Shown here: one piece after another, positions 34,445 through 43,210 of the stretch
Position numbering within the stretch: position 1 is the first letter of the stretch
How the letters are laid out: each line of letters opens with the position of its first letter
From: Streptomyces sp. NBC_00249
GTDB lineage: Bacteria > Actinomycetota > Actinomycetes > Streptomycetales > Streptomycetaceae
NCBI RefSeq assembly: GCF_026342355.1
Contig: NZ_JAPEMV010000002.1
Coordinates: 434,001 to 498,000 of the forward strand
Direction: 5' to 3'
DNA length: 64,000 nt
Made by a program: the position numbers and the translations under genes
Notes under the pieces: generated by a model
The model's database searches: none
Seen by the model: only the letters and a program-made list of their open reading frames with translations
What the model was told of the DNA's origin: nothing

Positions 34445-35554
34445 GTGTCGACGCACGAGCTCTACACCAAGGACCCGGGCGAGGGCGTCTGGCAGATCCC
34501 CGCCTCCAGCTCGGCCCGCTTCAGCTGGGAGTACGACGGCGGCCGCGACCGGCTCCTCGCCCTCTACCAGAAGGGCAAGGACAAGCAGTGGGACGGCGCC
34601 AAGCGCATCGACTGGGACATCGAGGTGGACCCGCACGACCCCCTCGGCACCCCCGACGAGGTGCTGACGCTGTACGGGACGCGGCACTGGGCCAAGATGA
34701 CGGAGAAGGACAAGGGCGAGCTGCGCCGGCACTACAGCGCCTGGAACTTCAGCCAGTTCCTGCACGGCGAACAGGGCGCCATGGTGTGCGCGGCGCGCAT
34801 CGTGGAGTCGGTGCCGGACCTGGACGCGAAGTTCTACTCCGCCACCCAGACCATGGACGAGGCCCGGCACGCCGAGATCTTCGGGCGCTTCCTGCACGAG
34901 AAGGTCGGGATGCTCTACCCGATCAACGACAACCTCCAGGCCCTGCTCGGCGACACCCTGCGCGACTCCCGCTGGGACATGCCGTACCTGGGCATGCAGG
35001 TGCTCATCGAGGGGCTGGCGCTGGCCGCGTTCGGCATGATCCGCGACACGACGGACAAGCCGCTGCCGAAGCAGATCCTGGCGTACGTGATGCAGGACGA
35101 GGCCCGCCACGTGGCCTTCGGGCGCATGGCGCTGCGCGACTACTACAAGCAGCTGACGGACGCCGAACTGCGCGAGCGCGAGGAGTTCGTGATCGAGGGC
35201 TGCTACCTGATGCGGGACCGGCTGCGCGGGGTGGAGGTGCTGGAGAACTTCGGGATCCCGCGGCGGGAGGCGGAGGAGTTCAGCGAGCAGTCGGAGTTCC
35301 TGCAACTGTTCCGGAAGCTGCTGTTCAGCCGGATCGTGCCCTGCGTGAAGGACATCGGACTGTGGGGGCCGAGGCTGCAGAAGGCGTACCTGGAGATGGG
35401 CGTCTTCGAGATGGGCGACTCCAACCTGGACCTGCTCATGCGCCAGGACGAGGAGATCGCCGAGGCCCTGGACCGGCAGCGGTTCGCCGAGGAGGAGCGG
35501 GAGCGGGTCGCGGAGGTGGCGGCCGCCATCGAGGAGGGGGCGAGGAGGGGATGA
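34445..35554 (+). CDS. Ferritin-like diiron oxidoreductase
   Basis: The protein has 369 residues beginning MSTHELYTKDPGEGVWQIPA. The four-helix diiron ligands are visible as FLHGEQGAM, QTMDEARHAEIFGRFL, IEGLALAAFGMI and MQDEARHVAFGRMALRDYY, the two E/D-E-x-R-H motifs being typical of ribonucleotide-reductase-like or AurF-like R2 proteins. No reductase or ferredoxin gene is next to it. Pairing with an AurF-like gene and TetR on a divergent promoter suggests a small oxidative module. Confidence 0.88.
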   Translation: MSTHELYTKDPGEGVWQIPASSSARFSWEYDGGRDRLLALYQKGKDKQWDGAKRIDWDIEVDPHDPLGTPDEVLTLYGTRHWAKMTEKDKGELRRHYSAWNFSQFLHGEQGAMVCAARIVESVPDLDAKFYSATQTMDEARHAEIFGRFLHEKVGMLYPINDNLQALLGDTLRDSRWDMPYLGMQVLIEGLALAAFGMIRDTTDKPLPKQILAYVMQDEARHVAFGRMALRDYYKQLTDAELREREEFVIEGCYLMRDRLRGVEVLENFGIPRREAEEFSEQSEFLQLFRKLLFSRIVPCVKDIGLWGPRLQKAYLEMGVFEMGDSNLDLLMRQDEEIAEALDRQRFAEEERERVAEVAAAIEEGARRG

Positions 35555-35600
35555 TGAGTAATTTTACGATTACTCTGAGTGAGAACAGCTGTGTGGGTGG

Positions 35601-36398
35601 ATGCCGGCGGGGCACAACACCCGTATGGAAACGGAAGAGTTCGGATGGCTGCGGCGGCTGACCCGCCGCCTCGTACCAGGGGGCGGGGGCGGCGGCCTGC
35701 CGGTGTTCACCCCGCGCCGCGCCCCCGTCTTCACCGCCGACTTCACCTCGGCCTCGCAGTGGGTGGCCGGCCGCTCGTGGGCCTATCCCGACGGCGGCCC
35801 GGTCAACCCGGGCGACAACAAGCTCGACCACCTCGTCGAGGACCCCGCCTACAGTCGCGGCGGGGTCTTCAGGGCCACCCCGCGCCCCGACGGGAACTGG
35901 GACACCGGGCTGCTCACCACCGAGGGCAGCGACGAGGGCTTCATGGTGCGCACCGGGGACCTGCTGGAGGCCCGCGTCCGGCTCCCGGCCGAGCTCGGGG
36001 CCTGGCCCGCGATCTGGACCTGGCGGGACGGCGGCCAGGAGATCGACGTCTTCGAGTACCACCCCGACAACCCCGACCTGCTGGAGCTGTCCAACCACGT
36101 CCGGGAGGCGCACCGCTACCACCGCGACCCGACGGTCCGGCCCGGCGCCTGGGTCGACCTGAAGGTCGACTTCGGCAGGAGCTCGGTCGTCTGGTGGGTC
36201 AACGGCGCCCGCGTCTTCGCGGACCGGCGGGGCGTGGGGCGCGGCTGGCGCGCGTACCTCATCGTCAACCTGTCGGTGTCCGCCGGGCGTTACCACCCGG
36301 CGCCCGGACCGGACGTCAGGGAGATGTCCTACGAGGTCACGCAGCTTCGGGTGTACCGGAGCCAGGCGTCGGCCGGGGGAAGGGGGCGCGGAGGGTGA
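35601..36398 (+). CDS. GH16-like beta-glucanase-fold protein
   Basis: Up to 265 residues; an internal ATG at 35625 is an alternative start. A jelly-roll domain carries PVFTADFTSASQWVAGRSWA, LLEARVRLPAELGAWPAIWT, the GH16 catalytic signature GGQEIDVFEYHPD (nucleophile and acid/base Glu in E-I-D-V-F-E), SNHVREAHRYHRD and YLIVNLSVS. It would cleave beta-1,3/1,4-type glucans or galactans. No signal peptide is visible, which is odd for GH16, so it may be cytosolic or exported another way. The C-terminus is a short Gly/Arg tail. Confidence 0.82.
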   Translation: MPAGHNTRMETEEFGWLRRLTRRLVPGGGGGGLPVFTPRRAPVFTADFTSASQWVAGRSWAYPDGGPVNPGDNKLDHLVEDPAYSRGGVFRATPRPDGNWDTGLLTTEGSDEGFMVRTGDLLEARVRLPAELGAWPAIWTWRDGGQEIDVFEYHPDNPDLLELSNHVREAHRYHRDPTVRPGAWVDLKVDFGRSSVVWWVNGARVFADRRGVGRGWRAYLIVNLSVSAGRYHPAPGPDVREMSYEVTQLRVYRSQASAGGRGRGG

Positions 36399-36502
36399 AG
36401 GCGTACGGGGTGGGGCCGTGTTCGCGCAGGTGACGCGGGCGATCCTCGGCCTCCGCGACCGTGGGGCGGTGCCCGGCCGGCCTCGCCCGGGGAACCGCCG
36501 TT

Positions 36503-37963
36503 TCATCGGGCGGACAGCGCGGCCTCCATCACCGCGCGCGCGATCGGCGCCGCCGCGCTGTTGCCGCTGATGTCCCGGCGGTCGGCCGCCGCGTCCTCGA
36601 CGACCACCGCGACCGCCACCGCCGGCTGCGGCACGCCCTCGGCCCTGGCCCAGGAGATGAACCAGGCGTACGGGGTACCGGCGTTGCCCACGCCGTGCTG
36701 CGCTGTGCCGGTCTTCCCGCCGACGACCGCGCCCGGGATCGCCGCGTTGCGACCCGTGCCGTCCTGCACCACCTTGACCATCAGCTCCTGCATCCGCAGC
36801 GCGGTCGCCGGGCTCATCGCCCGGCCCAGGGTGCGCCGGTCGGCGCGCCGGACCTGGGAGCCGTCGTCCTGGGTCGTACGGTCCACCAGGTAGGGCGACT
36901 TGAGCTCACCGCCGTTGGCGACGGCCGCCGCCACCAGCGCCATCTGCAGCGGGGTCGCCTTCGTGTTGAACTGGCCGATCGAGGACAGCGCCAGCTGGTC
37001 CGGGCTCATGTCGGTGTCGAAGTTCGAGCGGGACACCCAGGAGGGCACGCGCAGCCCCTCGTCGTTGAAGCCGAAGCGGTCGGCCGCCTCGGCCATGCCG
37101 CGCAGCCCGACCTGGACCCCGATCTTGGCCATCACCGTGTTGCAGGACCACTGCACGGCGTCCGCCATCGAGGCGTCCTGACAGCCCGTGCCGGCGTTCG
37201 GCAGCAGGGTGCTGGTCCCGGGCAGCGGGTACGGGTCCGGGGTGCTGGTCGGGGCGTCCACGTCGGTGACGACGCCCGCGTCGAGGGCGGCGGCGGCCGT
37301 CACGATCTTGAAGGTGGAGCCCGGCGGGTACGTCTCGCGCAGCGCCCGGTTCAGCATCGGCTTGGCGGGGTCCGCGTTCAGCCGCTCCCAGGCCGCCTTG
37401 ACCTGGGAGCCGGTTCCGGAGAGCAGGCCGGGGTCGTAGGAGGGGCTGCTGACCAGGGCCAGGATCCGGCCCGTCGCCGGATCCACGGCGGCGACGGCGC
37501 CGCGCTTGCCGCCGAGCCCCCGGTACGCGGCCCGCTGCATCGCCGCCCGGACGGTGGTGGCCGCGTTGCCGCCGCCGGGGCGGCCGCGCGAGAGCTCGTA
37601 CCAGAGGGGGAACGCGGAGAGCCCCGGGTCGGTGCCGGACAGCACGGCGTCCTCGGCGCGCTCGACGAAGCTCGTCCCGTACGTCTGGGAGGAGAAGCCG
37701 GTGACGGGGGCGTAGAGCGGGCCGTCGGTGTAGGTGCGCTCGTAGCGCAGCAGCTGGCCGCTGTCGCGGGAGCCGGTGACGGGCCTGCCGTCGACGAGGA
37801 TGTCCCCGCGCGGTTCGGCGTACCGCTGGACGGCGGGGCGCTTGTTGGCCGGGTTCGCTCCGTAGGCGGCCGCCTCCCAGACCTGCACGCGGGCCACGTT
37901 GACGAGGAGGGCGGTCAGCAGCAGGGCGCAGAAGTACGCGCACCAGCGGATGTACCGGATCAC
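36503..37963 (-). CDS. pbpA: Class B penicillin-binding protein (PbpA-like)
   Basis: The protein has 486 residues. One N-terminal membrane anchor (WCAYFCALLLTALLVNVARV) and a dimerisation domain (KRPAVQRYAEPRGDILVDG) precede a transpeptidase with SxxK in PPGSTFKIVTAAAALDAG (Ser about 216), SxN in QWSCNTVMAKIG, and VVGGKTGTAQHG (KTG). It cross-links peptidoglycan at the outer membrane face. The start overlaps the stop of the FtsW/RodA gene by 4 bp (ATGA), a typical SEDS-PBP pair acting as glycosyltransferase and transpeptidase. Confidence 0.95.
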   Translation of the reverse strand: MIRYIRWCAYFCALLLTALLVNVARVQVWEAAAYGANPANKRPAVQRYAEPRGDILVDGRPVTGSRDSGQLLRYERTYTDGPLYAPVTGFSSQTYGTSFVERAEDAVLSGTDPGLSAFPLWYELSRGRPGGGNAATTVRAAMQRAAYRGLGGKRGAVAAVDPATGRILALVSSPSYDPGLLSGTGSQVKAAWERLNADPAKPMLNRALRETYPPGSTFKIVTAAAALDAGVVTDVDAPTSTPDPYPLPGTSTLLPNAGTGCQDASMADAVQWSCNTVMAKIGVQVGLRGMAEAADRFGFNDEGLRVPSWVSRSNFDTDMSPDQLALSSIGQFNTKATPLQMALVAAAVANGGELKSPYLVDRTTQDDGSQVRRADRRTLGRAMSPATALRMQELMVKVVQDGTGRNAAIPGAVVGGKTGTAQHGVGNAGTPYAWFISWARAEGVPQPAVAVAVVVEDAAADRRDISGNSAAAPIARAVMEAALSAR

Positions 37964-39441
37964 GCGGCGGCCTCCCCGGCGGGGGCTGATGCGGGGGCGG
38001 AGCCGACGGCGGGGGTGGTGGGGGCGGGGTCCGGTCTGCGGGCGCTGTCGCTGAGCCGGACCAGCAGGGCGACGATGATCCAGTTGGTGACCACGGAGGA
38101 GCCGCCCTGGGCGAGGAAGGGCATGGCCATGCCCGTGAGCGGGATCAGCCCGGTGACTCCGCCCGCGATCACGAACACCTGGAGCGCGATGATCGAGGCC
38201 AGCCCGGTGGCGAGGAGCCGCCCGAAGGGGTCGCGCAGCGCGAGCCCGGCACGGAAGCCCCGGGAGACGAGGAGCCCGTAGAGGAGCAGGATCGCGGTGA
38301 GGCCGACGAGGCCGAGCTCCTCCCCGGCGGTGGCGAGGACGAAGTCCGACTTGGCGGCGAAGCCGATGAGGAAGGACTGGCCGTGGCCGAGACCGGAGCC
38401 GAGGAGCCCGCCGGCGGCGAAGGCGAAGAGGGACTGGGCGAGCTGGCCGGGTCCTTCGCCGCGGTCGATGGAGGCGAAAGGATTCAGCCAGTCGTCGACG
38501 CGGCTGTGCACGTGCGGTTCGAAGGTGCCGACGGCGTACGCGCCGAGGGCGGCGAGGAGCAGGCCGATGGCGATCCAGCCGATCCGCCCGGTGGCGGTGA
38601 ACAGCATGATCACGAAGAGGCCGAAGAAGAGGAGGGAGGTGCCGAGGTCCCGCTCCAGGACCAGCAGGCCGACACTGAGCAGCCAGATCGCGAGGATCGG
38701 ACCGAGGACCCGGCCGGGGAGCAGGCGCAGCTTCCAGAAGAGGCGGCGGCCGGTCAGGGCGAGGGCGGTGCGGTTGGCGGCCAGGTAGGCGGCGAAGAAG
38801 ACCGCGAGCAGGATCTTGGCGAACTCCCCCGGCTGGAAGGAGAGTCCCGCGAAACGGATCCAGATGTGGGCGCCGTTGACGGCCGGGAAGAACACGGGGA
38901 CGAGCATTAGCGCGAGCGCCGCGGTGACGGACAGGTACGCGTACTTCTGGAGCGCGCGGTGGTCGCGAAGGCCGACCACGACCAGCACGAAGAGGGCCAC
39001 CCCGAGCGCCGACCAGCGCAGCTGGTCCCCGGCGCCGGCCTCGCCGGGGGTGGCGAGGTCGAGGCGCTGGATGAGGACCAGCCCGAGGCCGTTGAGCAGG
39101 ACGGCGATCGGCAGGAGGAGCGGATCGGCGTACGGGGCCCGCAGCCGGACGGCGAGGTGCGCGAGCAGCGAGGCGAGGGCCAGGCCGGCTGCGTAGTGGG
39201 TGAGGGGGGTGGGGGTGAGGGTGGGGGTGGGGGTGGGGGTGGGGGTGGAGGTGGGAGTGGGGGTGAGGGTGAGAGTGGGGGTCTGGCCGGTGTCCGCGAG
39301 GCCGACGTAGAGGTGGCCCAGTACCGAGATCAGGACCGCGCCGGCGAGGAGTGTCAGCTCGATGCCGCGGCGCTTGGGGGCGCGGGCGTCGGGGGGCGGG
39401 GGCGGAGCGGGCTCCGTCACCTTCGCCGTCAGAGCGGTCAT
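37960..39441 (-). CDS. SEDS glycosyltransferase (FtsW/RodA family)
   Basis: The protein has 493 residues and about 12 membrane helices. Typical motifs are GAHIWIRFAGLSFQPGEFAK, LLVLERDLGTSLLFFGLFVI, LGSGLGHGQSFLIGFAAKSD, FVLATAGEELGLVGLTAILL and GLIPLTGMAMPFLAQGGSSV. It should polymerise lipid II into glycan, working with the PBP downstream. Between helices 1 and 2 is a 25-residue Thr/Pro run encoded by a G-rich tract, so it is placed outside the membrane. The ATG at 39441 is preferred over longer frames. Confidence 0.94.
   Translation of the reverse strand: MTALTAKVTEPAPPPPPDARAPKRRGIELTLLAGAVLISVLGHLYVGLADTGQTPTLTLTPTPTSTPTPTPTPTLTPTPLTHYAAGLALASLLAHLAVRLRAPYADPLLLPIAVLLNGLGLVLIQRLDLATPGEAGAGDQLRWSALGVALFVLVVVGLRDHRALQKYAYLSVTAALALMLVPVFFPAVNGAHIWIRFAGLSFQPGEFAKILLAVFFAAYLAANRTALALTGRRLFWKLRLLPGRVLGPILAIWLLSVGLLVLERDLGTSLLFFGLFVIMLFTATGRIGWIAIGLLLAALGAYAVGTFEPHVHSRVDDWLNPFASIDRGEGPGQLAQSLFAFAAGGLLGSGLGHGQSFLIGFAAKSDFVLATAGEELGLVGLTAILLLYGLLVSRGFRAGLALRDPFGRLLATGLASIIALQVFVIAGGVTGLIPLTGMAMPFLAQGGSSVVTNWIIVALLVRLSDSARRPDPAPTTPAVGSAPASAPAGEAAA
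39199..39282. repeat. G-rich (GGGGGT)n tract inside the FtsW/RodA gene
   Basis: GGTGGGGG/GGTGAGGG words are repeated for over 80 bp on the plus strand, encoding (TP)n/(TL) on the minus strand. The tract is likely to expand and contract and could form G-quadruplex structures in the non-template strand. Confidence 0.85.
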
Positions 39442-39547
39442 ACGGGGAAACGTAGCAAGGGCGCGGCTGGTATGTCCGCTTATGTCATAGTGTGCCGAAG
39501 AGTCGTCAGAAACGGTCAGGAGTAACAGGAGTAGGGAGACCCACCGC

Positions 39548-39937
39548 ATGGGACCTGTGGAGTTCATCGTCCTCGCCTTCCCGGAGGAGCAGCTCCGGGT
39601 GCCGGCCGTCGAGGCCGTCATGGGACTGCGCAAGGCCGGGGTGGTGCGCCTGATCGACGGGCTCGTCACGACGAAGACGGCCGGGGGTGAGGTGATGGCG
39701 GCGGAGTTCGACGAGTTCGTGGAGCTACGCGGCCTCCTGGCGGGCCGCGACGTCGCCCGGCTGATCGGCCCGGAGGACGTGCGGGAGGCGGCCGAACTGC
39801 TGGAACGGGGCAGCTGCGCACTGCTGCTGGTGGTCGAGCACGTGTGGGCACAGGACGCGGCCGTGGCCGTACGGGCGGCGGGCGGGCGGATCGTGGGCGC
39901 GGTCCGGATCCCGGCGGAGCGGGTGGAGGTGGCGTGA
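39548..39937 (+). CDS. DUF6325-like small protein
   Basis: The protein has 129 residues beginning MGPVEFIVLAFPEEQLRVPA. The pattern of VVRLIDGLVTTKTAGG, EFDEFVELRGLLAGRDVARL, EDVREAAELLERGSCALLLV, VEHVWAQDAAVAVRAAGGRI resembles the DUF1269/DUF6325 group of small soluble proteins, often beside SHOCT genes. It overlaps the SHOCT reading frame (TGATG), so they form an operon. The role is unknown; membrane stress is sometimes suggested for the group. Confidence 0.75.
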   Translation: MGPVEFIVLAFPEEQLRVPAVEAVMGLRKAGVVRLIDGLVTTKTAGGEVMAAEFDEFVELRGLLAGRDVARLIGPEDVREAAELLERGSCALLLVVEHVWAQDAAVAVRAAGGRIVGAVRIPAERVEVA

Positions 39938-40340
39938 TGTTCATCAGACCGGTGGGCGTGAGGGTCACGGCGGCGGTCCGGCCGGCGGGGCACCCGCTGC
40001 TACGGGGCCTCCTGCGGCGGGCGGCGGGGGCGGCGGAGTGGGCGCAGGGGGAGCCCGAGGAGGCTAGGGGGAGGGGGGGGGCGAGGAGTGGGGCGGCGAG
40101 GTGGAAGAGGCGGCGGAGGTGCTGGAGGCGGGGTTCGAGCCGGAGGAGTGGGGGCCGCCGGTGGAGGAGACGGTGGAGGGACCTGGGGGGCGGGTGGGGC
40201 GGGTGGCGGAGCCCCCGCACGGGGGCGGGGGTGGGGGGCTCGTGGCCGAGCTGACCCAGCTGTCGGAGCTGGCCCAGCAGGGGCTGCTGACCCCGGAGGA
40301 GTTCTCGGTGGCGAAGGGCAGGCTGCTGGGGGGTGGTTAG
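39937..40340 (+). pseudogene. SHOCT-domain protein split by a frameshift in a G run
   Basis: From ATG 39937 the frame gives MFIRPVGVRVTAAVRPAGHP and then an Arg/Gly-rich nonsense C-terminus. The -1 frame from the G9 run at 40073-40081 instead gives EEAAEVLEAGFEPEEWGPPV and the SHOCT domain LTQLSELAQQGLLTPEEFSV-AKGRLLGGG ending at the TAG 40338. One more G in the run would join both parts. It may be a pseudogene, a slippery-site regulated gene or a homopolymer sequencing error. Confidence 0.8.
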
Positions 40341-40802
40341 CCGTGCACCCTTGGGCGGTCTCAGGGAGGGGTTGGGGCTTTCCCGTCAGTCTCATCGTCC
40401 TTCCGTGTCGGGCCGGCCTGTCAAGGGCGCTCACTGCGTTCGCGTCGCTTCGCGATGGCCTTCGGCCACCCTTGACAGACCAGCCCGCCCCGGAAAAACG
40501 AAGACTGCCGGGAAACCCCCAAAAGAACGGGACGGGGCGGAGAGAGGGAGGGGCGGGTCTCTCAGGGATGCGGCGGGCTGCCTTCGGCCGCCATCCACCC
40601 GTCCAGGCATCTCAAGGTCCCTTTCCGCGCCAAGGCGCGGCCCTACCCGCACGAAATGACGACCAGACAGCCATCGGGAGCGGGGAGACGCGTCAGATCG
40701 CTACGCGCTCCTCATTTCTCAGCGGCTGCGGCCCGTCTGGGGCTGGTCTAAGCCGCCAACGATCGCTACGCGCTTCTCGTATCTCAGCGGCTGGCGGCCG
40801 TC
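40338..40802 (+). repeat. Left arm of a ~465-bp inverted repeat
   Basis: It is nearly identical to the reverse complement of 42651-43114. It begins with the stop codon of the SHOCT gene (TAGCCGTGCACC). It includes a long hairpin, CTGTCAAGGG with CCCTTGACAG around TTCGCGTCGCTTCGCG, and two tandem copies of ATCGCTACGCGCT...CTCAGCGGCTG. No gene is seen in it, and open frames in it are repeat-derived. Confidence 0.9.
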
Positions 40803-40812
40803 TTGGGTGTCT

Positions 40813-41634
40813 TCAGCGGAAGGCTTGGGCGTGTTCTGTGGCCCACTCGTGGAAGGTTCGGGCCGGGCGGCCGGTGAGGTGGGGGACCGTGTCTCGGACC
40901 TTCAGCAGTTCGTCGTTGACGTCGCCGCCCATGACGTCGAGTACGGCGTCAGCGGCGGCGGGGCCGAAGGCCTCGGCCATCTGGGCGTGTGCCTGCCGGC
41001 GGCTGATCTCGGCGAAGGGGACCTCACGGCCCAGGGCCGTCGCGATGGACTCGGCCTGTTGCCGGGCGGTGACCGGTTCCGGGCCCGTGAGGGGGTAGGT
41101 GCGGCCCTGGTGGCCGGGCTCGGTGAGGGCGAGGCGTGCCACCGCTGCGATGTCGGCGGGGTGGATCGTCGGCAGTGCGGTGTCCGCGTACGGTGCGTGG
41201 ACGGTCTCGGACGCGCGGATGGTGGGCGCCCACATCAGGGAGTTCGAGGCGAACTGCGTCGGCCGCAGGATCGTCCAGGCCATGCCGCTCTCCTTGAGGA
41301 GCTGTTCCACCGCCAAGTTCTCGCGTGCGGGCTCCAGGTGCGGATGCGTCTGGGCCGTGATCGACGAGACCAGGACCACGTGCTCCACACCTGCCTGCCT
41401 GGCGGCTTCGATGATCTCGGCGTCCGGGCCCACACGAGATACCAGGAACAGGGCGCGCACTCCCTCCAGTGCGGGCTTCAGCGTCGCCGGCTCGGCCAGG
41501 TCGCCCTGCACCGCCTCGACCCCTTCGGGGAAGGCGGCCCGTGCGGGATCACGGGTGAGCGCGCGCACAGGAGCGTTGAGCTCCTTCAGCAGCGCGCGTC
41601 CTATGTTTCCGGTAGCGCCTGTCACGAGGATCAC
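40813..41634 (-). CDS. NmrA-like NAD(P)-binding reductase
   Basis: The protein has 273 residues. The Rossmann signature MILVTGATGNIGRALLKEL is at the N-terminus. ALFLVSRVGPDAEIIEAARQ, VVLVSSITAQTHPHLEPARE, SGMAWTILRPTQFASNSL and TYPLTGPEPVTARQQAESIA follow, matching the atypical SDR/NmrA group (SDR_a5-like), which oxidise or reduce small molecules or act as redox sensors. It lies 45 bp downstream of the phosphotransferase gene and both are enclosed by the inverted repeat pair, so they may move together. Confidence 0.88.
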   Translation of the reverse strand: MILVTGATGNIGRALLKELNAPVRALTRDPARAAFPEGVEAVQGDLAEPATLKPALEGVRALFLVSRVGPDAEIIEAARQAGVEHVVLVSSITAQTHPHLEPARENLAVEQLLKESGMAWTILRPTQFASNSLMWAPTIRASETVHAPYADTALPTIHPADIAAVARLALTEPGHQGRTYPLTGPEPVTARQQAESIATALGREVPFAEISRRQAHAQMAEAFGPAAADAVLDVMGGDVNDELLKVRDTVPHLTGRPARTFHEWATEHAQAFR

Positions 41635-41679
41635 GAGCGTGCCTTCCCTGGATGATCAACTGGGAGACACGCTACGAGC

Positions 41680-42573
41680 TCAATCGCACTTCAGGTCAAG
41701 GAGAACCTCGGAGACGGCGCGGTGGGCGACGCTCGCCAGGACGGGGTTCGTGACGCGGTAGTAGTGCTCGGCGGTGAGGCCGAAGGCCAGCGCCCATCCA
41801 CGCCCCCGGGCCCACGTGGCGTCGTCGACCTCCGCCGCCTCGCGGAACAGGTCTCGGGTCTCGGCGGACAGCAGGGTCCAGGCGGCCATCGTGTCGCACG
41901 CGGGGTCACCGACACCCACGCAGCCGAAGTCGATGACAGCACTGAGCCGGACCTGCCGGGCCAGCAGGTTGCCCGGCAGCAGATCGCCGTGCAGCCAGAC
42001 CGGAGCGTCCTCCCACTGCGGCAGCCGGAGCGTCTCCTCCCACGCGGCGGTGGCCGCCTCCCTGTCCACCGTGTCCAGGTCCCGGATGGCCGCACGGACA
42101 CCTTCGTCCCGCGTACTCACCGGCCCTCCCCGGAATGACATCGGCGCATCCGCAGTGTCGATCCGCCGCAGGGCGGTGAGGAACTGGCCCAGGTCGACAG
42201 CCGCATCCCTCAAGTCCCTGAGGGGCTCGTCAAAGAGATTCTCACCCTCGAGCCAGCGGTACACCGACCAAGGGAAATCAAATCCCTCGCCCGGCACACC
42301 CTGCCCCAACGGTGCCGGCACGTCCAACGGCAGATGGGGCGCCAGATGCGGCAACCAGCGGTTCTCCCTGCCGATCTGCCCAACGGAATCAGGGATGCGC
42401 GGCAGCCTCACGGCCATGTCCTCGCCCAGCCGGTACATGGCGTTGTCCGTACCGGCCGAAGGAACGTTCGTCACGGCAAGACCGCCCCACTGCGGGAACT
42501 GCACAGCAACCAGTCGCCCGACGAGTTCCTCGTCGATGTCGACCTCGTCGGCATGCATCTTCCCGTTGGACAT
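41680..42573 (-). CDS. Aminoglycoside phosphotransferase-family kinase
   Basis: The protein has 297 residues with a GAGGGGGA site upstream of the ATG. The kinase-like motifs are PVWLHGDLLPGNLLARQVRL (catalytic loop with the HGD aspartate), SAVIDFGCVGVGDPACDTMA (metal-binding DFG-like), and an N-lobe with AVRLPRIPDSVGQIGRENRW. The substrate is not certain. The family includes aminoglycoside and macrolide phosphotransferases but also fructosamine kinases. It probably phosphorylates a small molecule and, given its position in a mobile-looking cassette, may confer resistance. Confidence 0.88.
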   Translation of the reverse strand: MSNGKMHADEVDIDEELVGRLVAVQFPQWGGLAVTNVPSAGTDNAMYRLGEDMAVRLPRIPDSVGQIGRENRWLPHLAPHLPLDVPAPLGQGVPGEGFDFPWSVYRWLEGENLFDEPLRDLRDAAVDLGQFLTALRRIDTADAPMSFRGGPVSTRDEGVRAAIRDLDTVDREAATAAWEETLRLPQWEDAPVWLHGDLLPGNLLARQVRLSAVIDFGCVGVGDPACDTMAAWTLLSAETRDLFREAAEVDDATWARGRGWALAFGLTAEHYYRVTNPVLASVAHRAVSEVLLDLKCD

Positions 42574-43210
42574 GTTCCCCCTCTGACGGCACGAATTCCG
42601 CACCCTATCCACGCCCTCCAACCCACCGCCAAGGCTTTTGAGTCCCCACCGACGGCCGCCAGCCGCTGAGATACGAGAAGCGCGTAGCGATCGTTGGCGG
42701 CTTCTGACCAGCCCCAGACGGCCGCCAGCCGCTGAGAAATGAGGAGCGCGTAGCGATCTGACGCGTCTCCCCGCTCCCGATGGCTGTCTGGTCGTCATTT
42801 CGTGCAGGTAGGGCCGGGCCTTGGTGCGGAAAGGGACTTTGAGATGCCCGGATGGGTGGATGGCTGCCGGAGGCAGGTCGCCTCTTCGCTGACGGGGCCG
42901 CTCCTGTCTCTTTCCGCCCCGTCCCGTTCTTTTGGGGGTTTCCCGGCAGTCTTCGTTTTTCCGGGGCGGGACGGCCTGTCAAGGGTGGCCGAAGGCCATC
43001 GCGAAGCGACGCGAACGCAGTGAGCGCCCTTGACAGGCCGGCCCGACACGGAAGGACGAAGACTGCCGGGAAACCCCCAACCCCTCCCTGAGACCGCCCC
43101 AGGGTGCACGGCTACCCCCCCCATCCGAGTGACGCCCCGGGCTCGCCGGTCGTCGGTCGGGGGTTTGTCGTACTGGGGGTGGCAGCATCGGGCGTTCTGG
43201 AGGTGATTAC
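42574..43210. repeat. Right inverted-repeat arm (42651-43114) and flanks
   Basis: The 464-bp right arm faces the left arm at 40338-40802 and ends GTGCACGGCTA at 43114. The 96 bp that follow, up to the NlpC/P60 start, hold the NlpC promoter with AGGTGATTAC at the start codon. No gene is seen in the arm. Confidence 0.88.

Noticed and set aside
40338..43114. Known insertion sequence
   Set aside because: No transposase or IS-like terminal repeats with coding content are present; only the inverted repeats support mobility.
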